Shown here: one piece after another, positions 23,655-32,325 of the stretch
Position numbering within the stretch: position 1 is the stretch's first letter
How the letters are laid out: each line of letters opens with the position of its first letter
NCBI GenBank assembly: GCA_964597035.1
Contig: CAZQWM010000023.1
Location: 1 to 35,925 of the forward strand
Length of the DNA: 35,925 nucleotides
Origin: Fen-1362 sp964597035
GTDB lineage: Bacteria > Planctomycetota > Phycisphaerae > Sedimentisphaerales > Anaerobacaceae
Direction of reading: 5' to 3'
Made by a program: the position numbers and the translations under genes
The notes under the pieces: generated by a model
The model's database searches: none
Seen by the model: only the letters and a program-made list of their open reading frames with translations
Told to the model about the DNA's origin: nothing

Positions 23655-25646
23655 ATGGCATCGAAATGGCGAGCTTTGACCACCGCCGAAATCACCAAAT
23701 TGACCGCTCAGGGCTGCACCTGTGGCGACTGGTCGAAGGTGCAGGTCGCTGATGGTTTTAAGCCCGAGCGGGTCAAATCCGCCTGTTTTTCAGGCGACGT
23801 TCGGCTGGGAACGTTTGAAAAGGAGGTCCGTTTCTCCGGCGGGCTGACCAGACCAGCCGGTATCTGCAACGCCACCATTCACAACTGCTACATAGGCAAC
23901 AACGTCTATATCAACGAGGTCAAAAGCTACATCGCCAACTATCGTATAGAAGACGATGTCGTTATCGAAAACGTTGACCTGCTGGCGGTGGACGCCCAAA
24001 CCAGCTTCGGCAACGGTACCGATGTGGCCGTAATCAACGAGGCCGGCGGAAGAGAAATTCCCATCTACGACCATTTGTCCGCGCAACTGGCTTATGTAAT
24101 AGCGCTGTATCGGCACAGGCCGAAAGTCATTGAAAAGCTGCGACAGATGATTGGCGAGTATGTAAAAAGCATTTCATCCTCGATGGGCTTGGTCGGCAGG
24201 GCGGCCAAAATCATCAATTGCAGAATTATCAAAAACGTCAGAATAGGTCCCGCTGCGACTATCGAGGCCGCGAACCGGCTCGATAACGGCTCAATCAACA
24301 GTTGCCAGCAGGACCCGGTTTATATCGGGCCGGGTGTTTTCGCCCACGACTTTATCGCCTGCTCCGGCTCAAAGATTACAGACGGCGCGATTATCGCCAA
24401 ATGTTTCGTCGGCCAGGGTACAGAGCTTGCAAAACAATACTCGGCGGAGAATTCCGTCTTCTTCGCCAATTGCGGCGGATTTCACGGCGAGGCCTGCTCT
24501 ATCTTCGCCGGCCCTTATACCGTCACCCACCACAAATCGACGCTGCTTATCGCCGGGCTTTTCAGCTTCCTAAACGCCGGCAGCGGAACCAACCAGAGCA
24601 ACCATATGTATAAGCTCGGCCCCGTTCACCAGGGTATCGTCGAACGCGGCTCTAAGACCGCAAGCGATTCGTATATGCTCTGGCCCGCAAAAGTCGGCGC
24701 ATTTACCGTCGTTATGGGAAGGCACTACCGAAACTCCGACACATCGGATTTGCCTTTCTCTTACCTTATCGAGCACGAGGACGAGAGTATTCTGGCGCCG
24801 GGCGTGAATCTGCGAAGTGTCGGCACTGTCCGCGACGCCAAAAAATGGCCCAAGCGAGACAAACGAAAAGACCCTAACAAATTCGACCTGATAAATTTCA
24901 AGCTGCTCAGCCCTTATACCGTTCAGAAAATGCTTGCCGGCTGCGAGATTCTCCGAAACCTAAGGGCCACAAGCGGCCAAATGAGCGAGTACTTTATATA
25001 TCACAGTGTCAGGATAAGAAGCGATTCTCTCCAAAGAGGCATTAAGCTCTACGAGACAGGTATCGATAAATTCCTCGGCAATTGTCTTATAAAACGCCTC
25101 CAGGACAAAAAACCCTCCACGACTGCCCAGCTTCGCTCGGCTCTGTCACCCGATACCGACGCTGGCTGCGGCAAGTGGGTGGACCTTGGCGGTATGCTTG
25201 CGCCTGAAAAGCTCGTAACCGCCTTACTCGACGATATCGAAGCGGGCAAGCTGGACAATCTTGACCGGGTTGTTGAGGCCTTTGTCTCGATGCACGAGAA
25301 ATACCCGGACTATGAATGGTCTTGGGCGGCAAACGTCCTCCAGCAGCGGCTCGCCAAAACTATCGACGCGATAGAGCCGGACGACATCACGGAAATGATA
25401 AAAAAGTGGAGCTCGGCTGTGGTGGAGCTGGATAATATTCTCTGCTCCGATACCAAAAAGGAGTTCGCCCCGACGGCGCAAATCGGCTATGGAATCGACG
25501 GCCAGCTCCCGGAACGGGCGGACGATTTCGCCGAAGTCAGGGGGACATTCGATAAAAACAGCGTCGTTAAGGAAATCAAACAGCATATTGAGGAGAAAAC
25601 GCAGCTCGGCGACGAGCTTATCCGTCGAATACAGAAAATACATTAG
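23655..25646 (+). CDS. DUF4954 protein with left-handed beta-helix repeats
   Basis: From the ATG at 23655 the protein has 663 residues. It starts MASKWRALTTAEITKLTAQG and CTCGDWSKVQV, then runs through hexapeptide-like repeats (NATIHNCYIGNNVYINEV, SYIANYRIEDDVVIENV and AKIINCRIIKNVRIGPAATI) typical of a left-handed beta-helix, as in acyl- or nucleotidyl-sugar transferases. The C-terminal third is helical and charged. It resembles the DUF4954 family, whose reaction is unknown. No signal peptide. AGGAGAGG just before the ATG supports the start, and 27 codons of upstream frame are rejected. No neighbour suggests a pathway. Confidence 0.85.
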   Translation: MASKWRALTTAEITKLTAQGCTCGDWSKVQVADGFKPERVKSACFSGDVRLGTFEKEVRFSGGLTRPAGICNATIHNCYIGNNVYINEVKSYIANYRIEDDVVIENVDLLAVDAQTSFGNGTDVAVINEAGGREIPIYDHLSAQLAYVIALYRHRPKVIEKLRQMIGEYVKSISSSMGLVGRAAKIINCRIIKNVRIGPAATIEAANRLDNGSINSCQQDPVYIGPGVFAHDFIACSGSKITDGAIIAKCFVGQGTELAKQYSAENSVFFANCGGFHGEACSIFAGPYTVTHHKSTLLIAGLFSFLNAGSGTNQSNHMYKLGPVHQGIVERGSKTASDSYMLWPAKVGAFTVVMGRHYRNSDTSDLPFSYLIEHEDESILAPGVNLRSVGTVRDAKKWPKRDKRKDPNKFDLINFKLLSPYTVQKMLAGCEILRNLRATSGQMSEYFIYHSVRIRSDSLQRGIKLYETGIDKFLGNCLIKRLQDKKPSTTAQLRSALSPDTDAGCGKWVDLGGMLAPEKLVTALLDDIEAGKLDNLDRVVEAFVSMHEKYPDYEWSWAANVLQQRLAKTIDAIEPDDITEMIKKWSSAVVELDNILCSDTKKEFAPTAQIGYGIDGQLPERADDFAEVRGTFDKNSVVKEIKQHIEEKTQLGDELIRRIQKIH

Positions 25647-26152
25647 CCCCGATTCCCCAGACGAAGCGTGATATGTCGCAAATGAAGCTTTACCTGTAGC
25701 AAAGTAAATTAGCAGAAGTCTCATAACGATTGAACAAAATTATATAAGTTGTTTATTTCAAGGATATTGAGAAAATCTTCAGAGGATTTTTAGGGCGAAG
25801 GCCGGAGCCCTGCTCGGTGAATTTCGGGGGTGAGCAAGCTTCATTCTGCTGTTTTCCATTACTTTGGGCCAGCAGACCACGATTTGGTCCTTCTAAATCT
25901 GTTAACCTTGTCCTTTATGCGCATTGGCCAGTTCTTTTGTAATTTCCGCAAAAAAATCTTGACAAACCGGATGAAGGGGGGTACTTATCTATGCGTGAGT
26001 TTTAGGAAAGCTCACGCTGTAATTACAACAAAGCCGGAAAGGGAAGATGGAAAGGGTTTATTTGATTTCTCAGCGTTTTTGTTTATTCTTTACTCATTCT
26101 GTCTTTTCACGCTCAATAAATTACACAATATTATTTTACAGGAGGACAAATC
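25647..26152 (+). other. Long gene-free leader region before the beta-helix protein
   Basis: No supported gene lies here. A perfect TTGACA is at 25959-25964 but lacks a good -10 box at 17 bases. A strong hairpin (25993-26017) and a palindrome TGTAATTACA (26018-26027) follow, 125-160 bases before the start codon at 26153, which has a strong AGGAGG. A 113-codon frame across 25830-26171 runs through the Shine-Dalgarno site and has no family features. Confidence 0.6.
25993..26017 (+). promoter_or_regulatory. Hairpin in the leader of the beta-helix protein gene
   Basis: GCGTGAGTTTT pairs with AAAGCTCACGC (11 bp with one G-U pair, loop AGG). It has no following U-tract, so it is more likely an mRNA-stabilising or regulatory hairpin than a terminator. 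Confidence 0.4.
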
Positions 26153-27430
26153 ATGGTTGATTCAAAAATGAGATTGTCGGCAATGGTTGTTTTTATCACA
26201 GCTTGGCTGGTCGCTGTGGGATGTGTTTCGGCCGCAACTTATGAGGTTCATCCCGATGGCGGTGGTGACTATCTTACTATCCAGGATGCTGTCGATGATG
26301 TTGTGGACGGGGATATTATAGAACTCACCGATGGGGTCTTTTCTCTTTGGGATGGTAACGCGGATGTTAATTTCCTGGGCAAGAAAATCACCGTCCGTTC
26401 CCAGAGCGGAGACCCCACTGCCTGCATCATCGACTGCCAGGGGTCCTCGTCTAATCCGCACCGTGGATTCATCTTCGGCTCCGGGGAGGATGCAAATTCC
26501 GTTCTTGAGGGAGTTACTATAACCCATGGTTTTGTGCCCTCGTCTTGGACCGATTACTATGGCGGCGGTATTCTCTGTAAAAACTCCTCCTCGCCTACAA
26601 TCAAAAACTGTATTATCTCTCACAATCGGGCGGAAGGTCATGGCGGCGGGATGCTTTGTGCAGCATATTGTGCTCCCGAGGTTAATGACTGCGTTTTTTA
26701 TCACAATACGGCCCTGGACGATGGCGGGGGATTGGCCAATTTTGGTTCACCAGCGATTAAGAATTGCCTTTTCCTGCATAACCATACACCGGCACATGGC
26801 GGCGGGATGACTGATATGGGCTCGAACGTGACCATCAGCCATTGTTCTTTTTCTCATAACACTGCCGACACTTATGCTGGCGGGCTTTCAGTATTTGCCG
26901 AAATAAGCTGCTCACTTGAGTATTGCACTTTCTCCGAAAATTCGTGCAGAGGCGAAGGAGGTGCCATATACATCGGAAACGGGACACAATTGTATTTGAC
27001 AAGCTGCACTTTATCTGACAACGAAGGTGACCCGAACGCCAGCGGATTGGCCGTCACATGGAATTCAAGCGCGAATCTGGAAGATACAATTATTGCCTTC
27101 GGCAGGAAGGGTGAAGCCGTTTATTGTGAAGTTGGAGCCGGCTGTAGTGCTACGCTGATTTGCTGCGATGTTTACGGCAATGCCGGTGGAGACTGGATAG
27201 GATGCATCGCAGGGCAGAATGGCACAAACGGCAATATCTCTCTGGACCCGCTGTTTTGCAATCGGCCTGCGGAGGATTTCACCTTGCACAATGATTCTCC
27301 GTGCGATGCCGTTTGTGGCCTTATGGGTGCCTGGCCTGTAGGGTGTATATACGGTGATTTGGACGGCGACGACGATGTGGACCTTATGGATTTTGCCATA
27401 TTCGCCGAACATTGGCTCGATAGTATATAA
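26153..27430 (+). CDS. Exported right-handed beta-helix protein with dockerin-like tail
   Basis: The 425-residue protein has a signal peptide (RLSAMVVFITAWLVAVGCVSA) followed by ATYEVHPDGGGDYLTIQDAV, the standard opening of secreted beta-helix (NosD/pectate-lyase-like) proteins. Coils such as GGGILCKNSSSPTIKNCIIS, GGGMLCAAYCAPEVNDCVF and GGGLANFGSPAIKNCLFL repeat at about 20-24 residues. The tail GDLDGDDDVDLMDFAIFAEH resembles a calcium-binding dockerin half and probably mediates attachment or sorting at the cell surface. No catalytic residues of a lyase are evident. AGGAGG 7 bases before ATG supports the start. Confidence 0.88.
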   Translation: MVDSKMRLSAMVVFITAWLVAVGCVSAATYEVHPDGGGDYLTIQDAVDDVVDGDIIELTDGVFSLWDGNADVNFLGKKITVRSQSGDPTACIIDCQGSSSNPHRGFIFGSGEDANSVLEGVTITHGFVPSSWTDYYGGGILCKNSSSPTIKNCIISHNRAEGHGGGMLCAAYCAPEVNDCVFYHNTALDDGGGLANFGSPAIKNCLFLHNHTPAHGGGMTDMGSNVTISHCSFSHNTADTYAGGLSVFAEISCSLEYCTFSENSCRGEGGAIYIGNGTQLYLTSCTLSDNEGDPNASGLAVTWNSSANLEDTIIAFGRKGEAVYCEVGAGCSATLICCDVYGNAGGDWIGCIAGQNGTNGNISLDPLFCNRPAEDFTLHNDSPCDAVCGLMGAWPVGCIYGDLDGDDDVDLMDFAIFAEHWLDSI

Positions 27431-27534
27431 TGCAACAGGTAGTTCAGGATGCTGACCTGGTCTGCTTCGCAGAAGGAAAAGAGTCTAAGTTCTGACTTTG
27501 CGTGTTTTAACGTTAAATCGAATAACAAAACAAG

Positions 27535-27562
27535 GGGCGTCGCAAATAGCGACGCCCTTTTT
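27535..27562 (+). terminator. Terminator after the beta-helix protein gene
   Basis: GGGCGTCGC-aaata-GCGACGCCC, a perfect 9-bp stem followed by TTTTT. Confidence 0.92.
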
Positions 27563-27608
27563 GATTGAACGGTCCTTCTCACATCGAAATCTCTGTCCCA
27601 TGAAATCC

Positions 27609-27637
27609 TTGACAGTTCAAAATTGTTTTTGTAAAAT
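27609..27637 (+). promoter_or_regulatory. nagB promoter
   Basis: Perfect TTGACA (27609-27614), 17 bases, TAAAAT (27632-27637). Confidence 0.7.
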
Positions 27638-27760
27638 TATTGAGGCCGTATAGAGAAAATTATGTTCTGTAACCGTCAAAATGGGAAGTATCAGTTGAAA
27701 AAGAAGCATTAAGTTAATGCCAACCCAATACCCCAACCCAATGCCGAAAAGGAGGAAACT

Positions 27761-28573
27761 ATGAGGGTCATCATTCAGCCGGACTATGGCCTCGTATCGA
27801 GATGGGCCGCAAATTATGTCGCCGGGAGAATAAATCGATTCAAACCCACCAGGTCGAAGCCGTTTGTTCTCGGTCTGCCTACCGGCTCGTCGCCTCTCGG
27901 GATGTATAAGCAGTTGGTTAAGCTCAACAAGTCAAAAAAAGTCAGCTTCAAAAACGTCGTTACCTTCAATATGGACGAATACGTCAAAATCCCTGAGGAC
28001 CATCCGGAGAGCTACTACTCTTTTATGTGGAACAATTTCTTTAGCCACGTGGATATCACCGAAGAAAACGTAAATATCCTCAACGGCAACGCAAAAGACC
28101 TTGAGGCCGAATGCCGGCGCTACGAGCAGAAGATAACTCAATACGGCGGAGTCGAGATTTTCATAGGAGGCATTGGACCCGACGGCCACATCGCGTTCAA
28201 TGAGCCCGGCTCCTCACTGTCCAGCAAGACACGCATCAAAACCCTCACCCAGGACACTATTATCGCCAACTCTCGCTTCTTCGATAACGATGTGAAAAAA
28301 GTCCCCAAAACCGCGCTGACCGTGGGGGTGGGGACCGTGCTCGATGCAAGGGAAGTTTTGATTATCGTCAACGGCCACAACAAGGCACGCGCTTTGCGAC
28401 ACGCCATTGAGGGCGGCGTCAATCATTTGTGGACCATAAGCGCGTTGCAGATGCATCCGAAGGGAATCATCGTCTGCGACGAAGATGCTACGGTCGAATT
28501 GAAATATGGCACGGTGAAATACTTCAAGGATATCGAGTCGCGCAACCTCAACCCGGCTAAATTACTGAAATAA
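27761..28573 (+). CDS. nagB: Glucosamine-6-phosphate deaminase
   Basis: The 270-residue protein converts glucosamine-6-phosphate to fructose-6-phosphate and ammonia, feeding amino sugars into glycolysis. LGLPTGSSPLGMYKQL is the phosphate-binding start; catalytic Asp72 (FNMDEYVKI), Asp141, His143 and Glu148 (GGIGPDGHIAFNEPGS) fall at the same positions as in E. coli NagB. The C-terminal DEDATVELKYGTVKYFKDIE is also usual. GGAGG before the ATG is strong, and it is a single-gene unit with its own promoter. Regulation by a GlcN6P sensor was not seen. Confidence 0.97.
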   Translation: MRVIIQPDYGLVSRWAANYVAGRINRFKPTRSKPFVLGLPTGSSPLGMYKQLVKLNKSKKVSFKNVVTFNMDEYVKIPEDHPESYYSFMWNNFFSHVDITEENVNILNGNAKDLEAECRRYEQKITQYGGVEIFIGGIGPDGHIAFNEPGSSLSSKTRIKTLTQDTIIANSRFFDNDVKKVPKTALTVGVGTVLDAREVLIIVNGHNKARALRHAIEGGVNHLWTISALQMHPKGIIVCDEDATVELKYGTVKYFKDIESRNLNPAKLLK

Positions 28574-28612
28574 ACCTTAAGCCCCCGGGCACATCCCGGA
28601 GTGTTGCTTATG

Positions 28613-28651
28613 TAAAAAAAACCGGGTTCCCGACTTTGTGAGGGAACCCGG
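28613..28651 (-). terminator. Terminator of the PpiC-type foldase gene
   Basis: CCGGGTTCCC and GGGAACCCGG form a 10-bp stem. On the minus strand it is followed by TTTTTTTT, 28 bases after the foldase stop. It converges with nagB, whose weak hairpin CCGGG/CCCGG lies at 28585-28599. Confidence 0.9.
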
Positions 28652-28678
28652 CCTGTAATTCCGTAAAGAACACCCGAT

Positions 28679-29803
28679 TTACTTTGGTGCCGCATCCGCT
28701 TCTTGTTGATTTTCGGCAGGCGCAGCTTCCGCCCGTTTCGCTGGTGCAGCTCTCCTGCCCATTGGCATTGGCATTGGCGGTGTCGGCTCCTTGCCGGCAG
28801 GATAAACAATATTCGCCTCGGCCTTGAGCTTATCGACGTAATCCCTGTAGATGCGACTCCGCTTTTCCTGCTGGAGCGTCGTGATTATTTGCTGTTTGGC
28901 TTCCTCGAAAGGAGTCTGGCCCGCCTCTTTGCGGTCGGTCACCTTGATTATGTGGTAGCCGAACTGCGTCTCTACTATATCGCTGACGTCACCGACCTTC
29001 ATCGCAAAAGCCGCGTCACTGAATGGCTTCACCATTTGCCCCTTCTCGAAAAACCCTAAGTCGCCGCCCTGCGCCTTCGACGGGCAGTCCGAGTTTTCCT
29101 TCGCCAGCGCTGCAAAATCCGCACCTTCTTTGATTTGCTTGAGTAGCTCTTCGGCCTTTTTCCTCGCCTGTGCCTTTTCCTCTTCGGGAGCGCCCGCCTC
29201 GACCTTTATCAGAATGTGACTGGCCTTGACCTGGTCGGGAGAACTGTATTCCTGCTTGTGTTCATTGTAATAGACCAGTGCCTGGGCTTCATTAACGTCT
29301 GTTTTGCCGCTTTTGCTTTCCATTAGTTTCTCGAAAGCCATACCCTGCTGGATTTGCTGCCTGACCTGCTCCATACTCTGGCCTCGTGCCTGCAGCATCG
29401 AGTTGAAACCCTCCGGCGTCGTATTTTGTTGCGTGATAATCTCGTTAATCCGGTCGTTGACGTCACTGTCGCTGACGCTGATGTTTTCCTTTTTTATCTG
29501 CTCCTCTATCAGCCGCTCGACAATCATACCTTCGAGCACCCTGGCCCGCATGTATTTGGCGTAACGTTCGGCGCCTTCCGGGCCCATCTGTGCGCTGAAT
29601 TTCTCCAGTTGTGGCTTTATACGCGCATCGATTTCGGCTTCGGTTATAACGCTGCCGTTGACGGTTACGGCCACCGGATTACTCGCGACGACAACACCGC
29701 CGGCTTGGTTCGGCTCAGGCACGGCGTTCGTCTCATTGCTGGCGTTGCTTACAGCCGCCAATGCGCAAAGCAGCAGTGTGGCCACTTTCGGGTCAACTCT
29801 CAT
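28679..29803 (-). CDS. Exported PpiC/SurA-type peptidyl-prolyl isomerase
   Basis: From the ATG at 29803 the protein is 374 residues with a signal peptide (MRVDPKVATLLLCALAAVSN). A SurA-N/TriggerFactor-C-like helical chaperone segment (about 70-190) precedes one parvulin domain (about 200-310), marked by VKASHILIKVEAGAP, FAALAKENSDCPSKAQGGDL and QFGYHIIKVTDRK. The tail is Ala/Pro/Met-rich and low in complexity. Role: folding of envelope proteins. The start eight codons upstream lacks the AAAGGA site that precedes this ATG. It lies divergent from the MsrB-MsrA gene. Confidence 0.92.
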   Translation of the reverse strand: MRVDPKVATLLLCALAAVSNASNETNAVPEPNQAGGVVVASNPVAVTVNGSVITEAEIDARIKPQLEKFSAQMGPEGAERYAKYMRARVLEGMIVERLIEEQIKKENISVSDSDVNDRINEIITQQNTTPEGFNSMLQARGQSMEQVRQQIQQGMAFEKLMESKSGKTDVNEAQALVYYNEHKQEYSSPDQVKASHILIKVEAGAPEEEKAQARKKAEELLKQIKEGADFAALAKENSDCPSKAQGGDLGFFEKGQMVKPFSDAAFAMKVGDVSDIVETQFGYHIIKVTDRKEAGQTPFEEAKQQIITTLQQEKRSRIYRDYVDKLKAEANIVYPAGKEPTPPMPMPMGRRAAPAKRAEAAPAENQQEADAAPK

Positions 29804-29892
29804 AAGGTATCCTTTCAACTTCGGCATGCTCGGTTGAGCTGCGGAACAAAAAAGGTTAACAAAATGTCAGCTTTTTTAATGATAATACGGCA

Positions 29893-29921
29893 ACTATCAC
29901 ATAATAGAGGCCCGAAGTCAA
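29893..29921 (-). promoter_or_regulatory. Possible promoter of the PpiC-type gene
   Basis: TTGACT (29921-29916), 17 bases, GATAGT (29898-29893). The -10 box is one of several imperfect options here. Confidence 0.3.
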
Positions 29922-30017
29922 CAGTTTTAATACCTACGAAAACGGTCTCCGAAGGTTCTCTACCGTTCGCCGCCCAGCCCCCATTTTTGCACCTCCGAAA
30001 ACTTATCGAACGGCCGG

Positions 30018-30046
30018 TTGCTCCCCGGCGTAATTATTCATATAAG
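30018..30046 (+). promoter_or_regulatory. Promoter of the MsrB-MsrA fusion gene
   Basis: TTGCTC (30018-30023), 17 bases, TATAAG (30041-30046). Start near 30053, followed by a GAGAGG Shine-Dalgarno site before ATG 30070. Confidence 0.6.
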
Positions 30047-30069
30047 GAGCATATTGAGAGGCCTAAATT

Positions 30070-31071
30070 ATGAAGCTAAAATACATTTTCATTGGAATCG
30101 CAGTCTTTGCGATAGCCGCTTTCGCCGCCCGGCAGGGGGCCAAAAAAATGTCATACAGAAACCTCACTCCCGAAGAAAAATACGTAATCATAGACAAAGG
30201 CACCGAAGCACCTTTCTCCGGCGAATATCTTAATAATACCCGCCCCGGCACATATACCTGCAAACGGTGCGGCGCTGCACTTTACCGAAGCTCCGACAAG
30301 TTCGACGGCCATTGCGGCTGGCCATCTTTCGACGACGAAATCCCTGACGCCGTAAAACGCGTCCCCGACCCCGATGGCTACCGTACCGAAATTATCTGTG
30401 CCAATTGTGACGCGCACCTCGGCCATGTCTTCACCGGCGAAGATCTCACCGATAAAAACATAAGACACTGCGTCAATTCAATCTCCCTTGTCTTTGTCCC
30501 TGCCTCGACCGGCGTCGAAGAAAGCCGTGGCGGGACCGACCCGAACGACCCAAATACTCCCAATGACCCTAATGACCCCAATAAACCCGCCACCCAGAAG
30601 GCATATTTCGCAGCTGGCTGTTTCTGGGGCGTCGAATACTGGTTCCAAAAAGCCCCTGGCGTCATCTCCGTTACCTCCGGCTATATGGGAGGGCGTATTA
30701 ATAATCCCACCTACGAGCAGGTTTGCACAGGCACAACAGGCCACGCCGAAACCATCGAGGTCGTCTTCGACCCCAACAAGACAACTTACGAAAATCTCGC
30801 GAAGCTATTCTTCGAAATCCACGACCCCACTCAGCGTAACCGCCAGGGCCCTGACGTCGGCTACCAGTATCGCTCCGCCATTTTCTATACCAGCCCGCAG
30901 CAAAAGCAAACCGCCGAGAAGCTAATCTCGCTCTTAAAAGAAAAACGGCTCGACGTCGTCACTTCCGTCGAGAGGGCTAAGGATTTCTGGCCCGCCGAGA
31001 AATATCACCAGGACTATTACAACAAAAAAGGCGGCACCCCCTACTGCCATTTCAAAGTAAACAGATTTTGA
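30070..31071 (+). CDS. Exported bifunctional methionine sulfoxide reductase, MsrB-MsrA fusion
   Basis: The 333-residue protein has an N-terminal anchor (YIFIGIAVFAIAAFAA), then MsrB (about 28-146): zinc cysteines Cys64/67 and Cys110/113, HCGWPSF, and the catalytic Cys134 in NIRHCVNSISLVF. A linker of about 30 residues is rich in Asn, Asp and Pro (TDPNDPNTPNDPNDPNKP). MsrA follows (about 178-333) with the GCFWGVEYWF active site (Cys184) and GYMGGR...TGHAETIEV. MsrA and MsrB repair the S and R forms of oxidised methionine. The anchor implies action outside the cytoplasm, so an electron donor from the membrane or periplasm is expected, not encoded here. Confidence 0.95.
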   Translation: MKLKYIFIGIAVFAIAAFAARQGAKKMSYRNLTPEEKYVIIDKGTEAPFSGEYLNNTRPGTYTCKRCGAALYRSSDKFDGHCGWPSFDDEIPDAVKRVPDPDGYRTEIICANCDAHLGHVFTGEDLTDKNIRHCVNSISLVFVPASTGVEESRGGTDPNDPNTPNDPNDPNKPATQKAYFAAGCFWGVEYWFQKAPGVISVTSGYMGGRINNPTYEQVCTGTTGHAETIEVVFDPNKTTYENLAKLFFEIHDPTQRNRQGPDVGYQYRSAIFYTSPQQKQTAEKLISLLKEKRLDVVTSVERAKDFWPAEKYHQDYYNKKGGTPYCHFKVNRF

Positions 31072-31111
31072 TGTTTAGCGGATTATCATTCGATGTTCTT
31101 TTTTGTTTAGC

Positions 31112-31142
31112 CCCCAATCCTTCCGTTTAGGATTGGGGATTT
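31112..31142 (+). terminator. Terminator of the MsrB-MsrA gene
   Basis: CCCCAATCCT (31112-31121) pairs perfectly with AGGATTGGGG (31129-31138), followed by ATTTT. Confidence 0.75.
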
Positions 31143-31177
31143 TCATTGCTCGTTACCCCCGACTAAGCCGAGCATTC

Positions 31178-31206
31178 TTGACAGTTAAGTCCGTTTACCC
31201 TAAAAT
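31178..31206 (+). promoter_or_regulatory. Promoter of the cysteine-rich ferredoxin gene
   Basis: Perfect TTGACA (31178-31183), 17 bases, TAAAAT (31201-31206), with a leader of about 84 bases. Confidence 0.7.
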
Positions 31207-31296
31207 GCCCGCATAACACTCGCCGTGGGCCATAAGCCGGTTCATGCGGCCAAAATCCTGCTGCGGTAAAGTACCGGTATTCCGGAGACCAGCCGA

Positions 31297-32142
31297 ATGT
31301 GCGAATTCTGCTTAAAGCATGGCGAAGGCAAAAAGTGGTACCTCCAGGCCGCCAACTACTCCGACGACCTGCTAAGTGACATTCGAAGACGCAGGTTTAT
31401 CGAAGACTTCTTCACAAAAACCGACGAAATCAAACAGCACGTTCACAAATTAGACTCTCTCGCCAAAGCCCCCGCCCTCATAAAGTCCGTCGTCAGACGA
31501 CTAGTCACCGCAAGAATGAAAAAACAGCATTTTGGCCAGGTTATACCCATCGAGGACGTCGAGCGTATCTTCGATTTTGTAAACTCCATTGTCCGCGTCG
31601 CCTGCTTTTGCCGCCACGTCACTCTCGGCACAGAACACCGTTACTGTTACGGCCTCACTCTCGCCCCGGATGGCGGCGAACTCGGCCGGCTCATTCGGGG
31701 ACTCGACAATAGCTTTCTCGGCGGACCTGACAACCTCGCTATGGAAACTCTCACAAAAGCTCAGGCACTCGCCGCTTTCCGGGACCATGAAAAGCAGGGG
31801 CTTTGCCACACCGTATGGACTTTCGGAACGCCCTTCATCGTAGGTATATGCAACTGCGACCGCGCTGACTGCCTCGCGATGCGCTGCACCCTGACACACC
31901 AGATGCCCGTAATGTTCCGTGCTGAGTACGTTGCCGCCGTTGCTCCTGACCTTTGCACTGGCTGTCGGCAGTGTATGCGCCTCTGTCAGTTCGGCGCCAT
32001 ATCCTACAGTGCTGCCAACAAAAAAATCGTCATCGACCAGACCCGCTGCTTTGGCTGCGGAATCTGCCGTTCGCTTTGTCCCACTGACGCCATCCGACTT
32101 GAGAATCGAGCCGACGTCCCCGCCGTCGCAAACCTCTGGTAA
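31297..32142 (+). CDS. Cysteine-rich protein with C-terminal 2x[4Fe-4S] ferredoxin domain
   Basis: The 281-residue protein has a C-terminal dicluster ferredoxin: CTGCRQCMRLCQFGAI (Cys220-Cys230) and CFGCGICRSLCPTDAI (Cys251-Cys261). The N-terminal 210 residues are not a recognised domain but contain 10 more cysteines: MCEFC at the start, CFC at 103-105, Cys117, Cys170 and GICNCDRADCLAMRC (185-197). That pattern could hold a further metal site. No signal peptide. GGAG before the ATG supports the start. Likely a cytoplasmic electron-transfer or redox-sensing partner of unknown substrate. It stands alone with its own promoter. Confidence 0.8.
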   Translation: MCEFCLKHGEGKKWYLQAANYSDDLLSDIRRRRFIEDFFTKTDEIKQHVHKLDSLAKAPALIKSVVRRLVTARMKKQHFGQVIPIEDVERIFDFVNSIVRVACFCRHVTLGTEHRYCYGLTLAPDGGELGRLIRGLDNSFLGGPDNLAMETLTKAQALAAFRDHEKQGLCHTVWTFGTPFIVGICNCDRADCLAMRCTLTHQMPVMFRAEYVAAVAPDLCTGCRQCMRLCQFGAISYSAANKKIVIDQTRCFGCGICRSLCPTDAIRLENRADVPAVANLW

Positions 32143-32216
32143 TTACCTATCCTAGCGCAACATATTTCGCCCCTCGTATCGCAGTTTACCCCTTGTTCTG
32201 TTTATTGGGGCGCAGA

Positions 32217-32239
32217 CCTCAGAATGCCGTTATCTGGGG
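32217..32239. repeat. Dispersed hairpin element, copy A
   Basis: CCTCAGA-(9)-TCTGGGG. Its right half plus flank (CGTTATCTGGGGCCC) is identical over 15 bases to copy B at 35159-35181, and the stem keeps pairing through a G-U exchange. Confidence 0.5.
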
Positions 32240-32291
32240 CCCAGGATTTCCCTGGCGAAGGCGGATTGACTTTTGAATTGAATCTGGGGTC

Positions 32292-32319
32292 TTGAAACCC
32301 GGGCGGTTTTAATTAGAAT
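32292..32319 (+). promoter_or_regulatory. Predicted promoter of the radical-SAM locus
   Basis: TTGAAA (32292-32297), 16 bases, TAGAAT (32314-32319). The predicted start coincides with an ATG at 32326. Confidence 0.45.
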
Positions 32320-32325
32320 TATGGC

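Larger units (their letters stand above)
27431..27760 (+). other. Intergenic region with terminator and nagB promoter
   Basis: This 330-base stretch holds no gene. It contains the terminator at 27535-27562 and the nagB promoter at 27609-27637. The nagB leader is about 117 bases and shows no obvious structure beyond that. Confidence 0.6.

Noticed and set aside
25959..25990. Promoter for the beta-helix gene at TTGACA 25959
   Set aside because: The -35 is perfect but no acceptable -10 box lies at 16-18 bases, so it is not listed as a promoter.
25830..26171. 113-codon frame ahead of the beta-helix protein
   Set aside because: It overlaps that gene's start and ribosome site, has no family features and crosses the leader hairpin and palindrome.
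29354..30073. 239-codon plus-strand frame opposite the PpiC-type gene
   Set aside because: Shadow frame; it also runs across the msrBA promoter.
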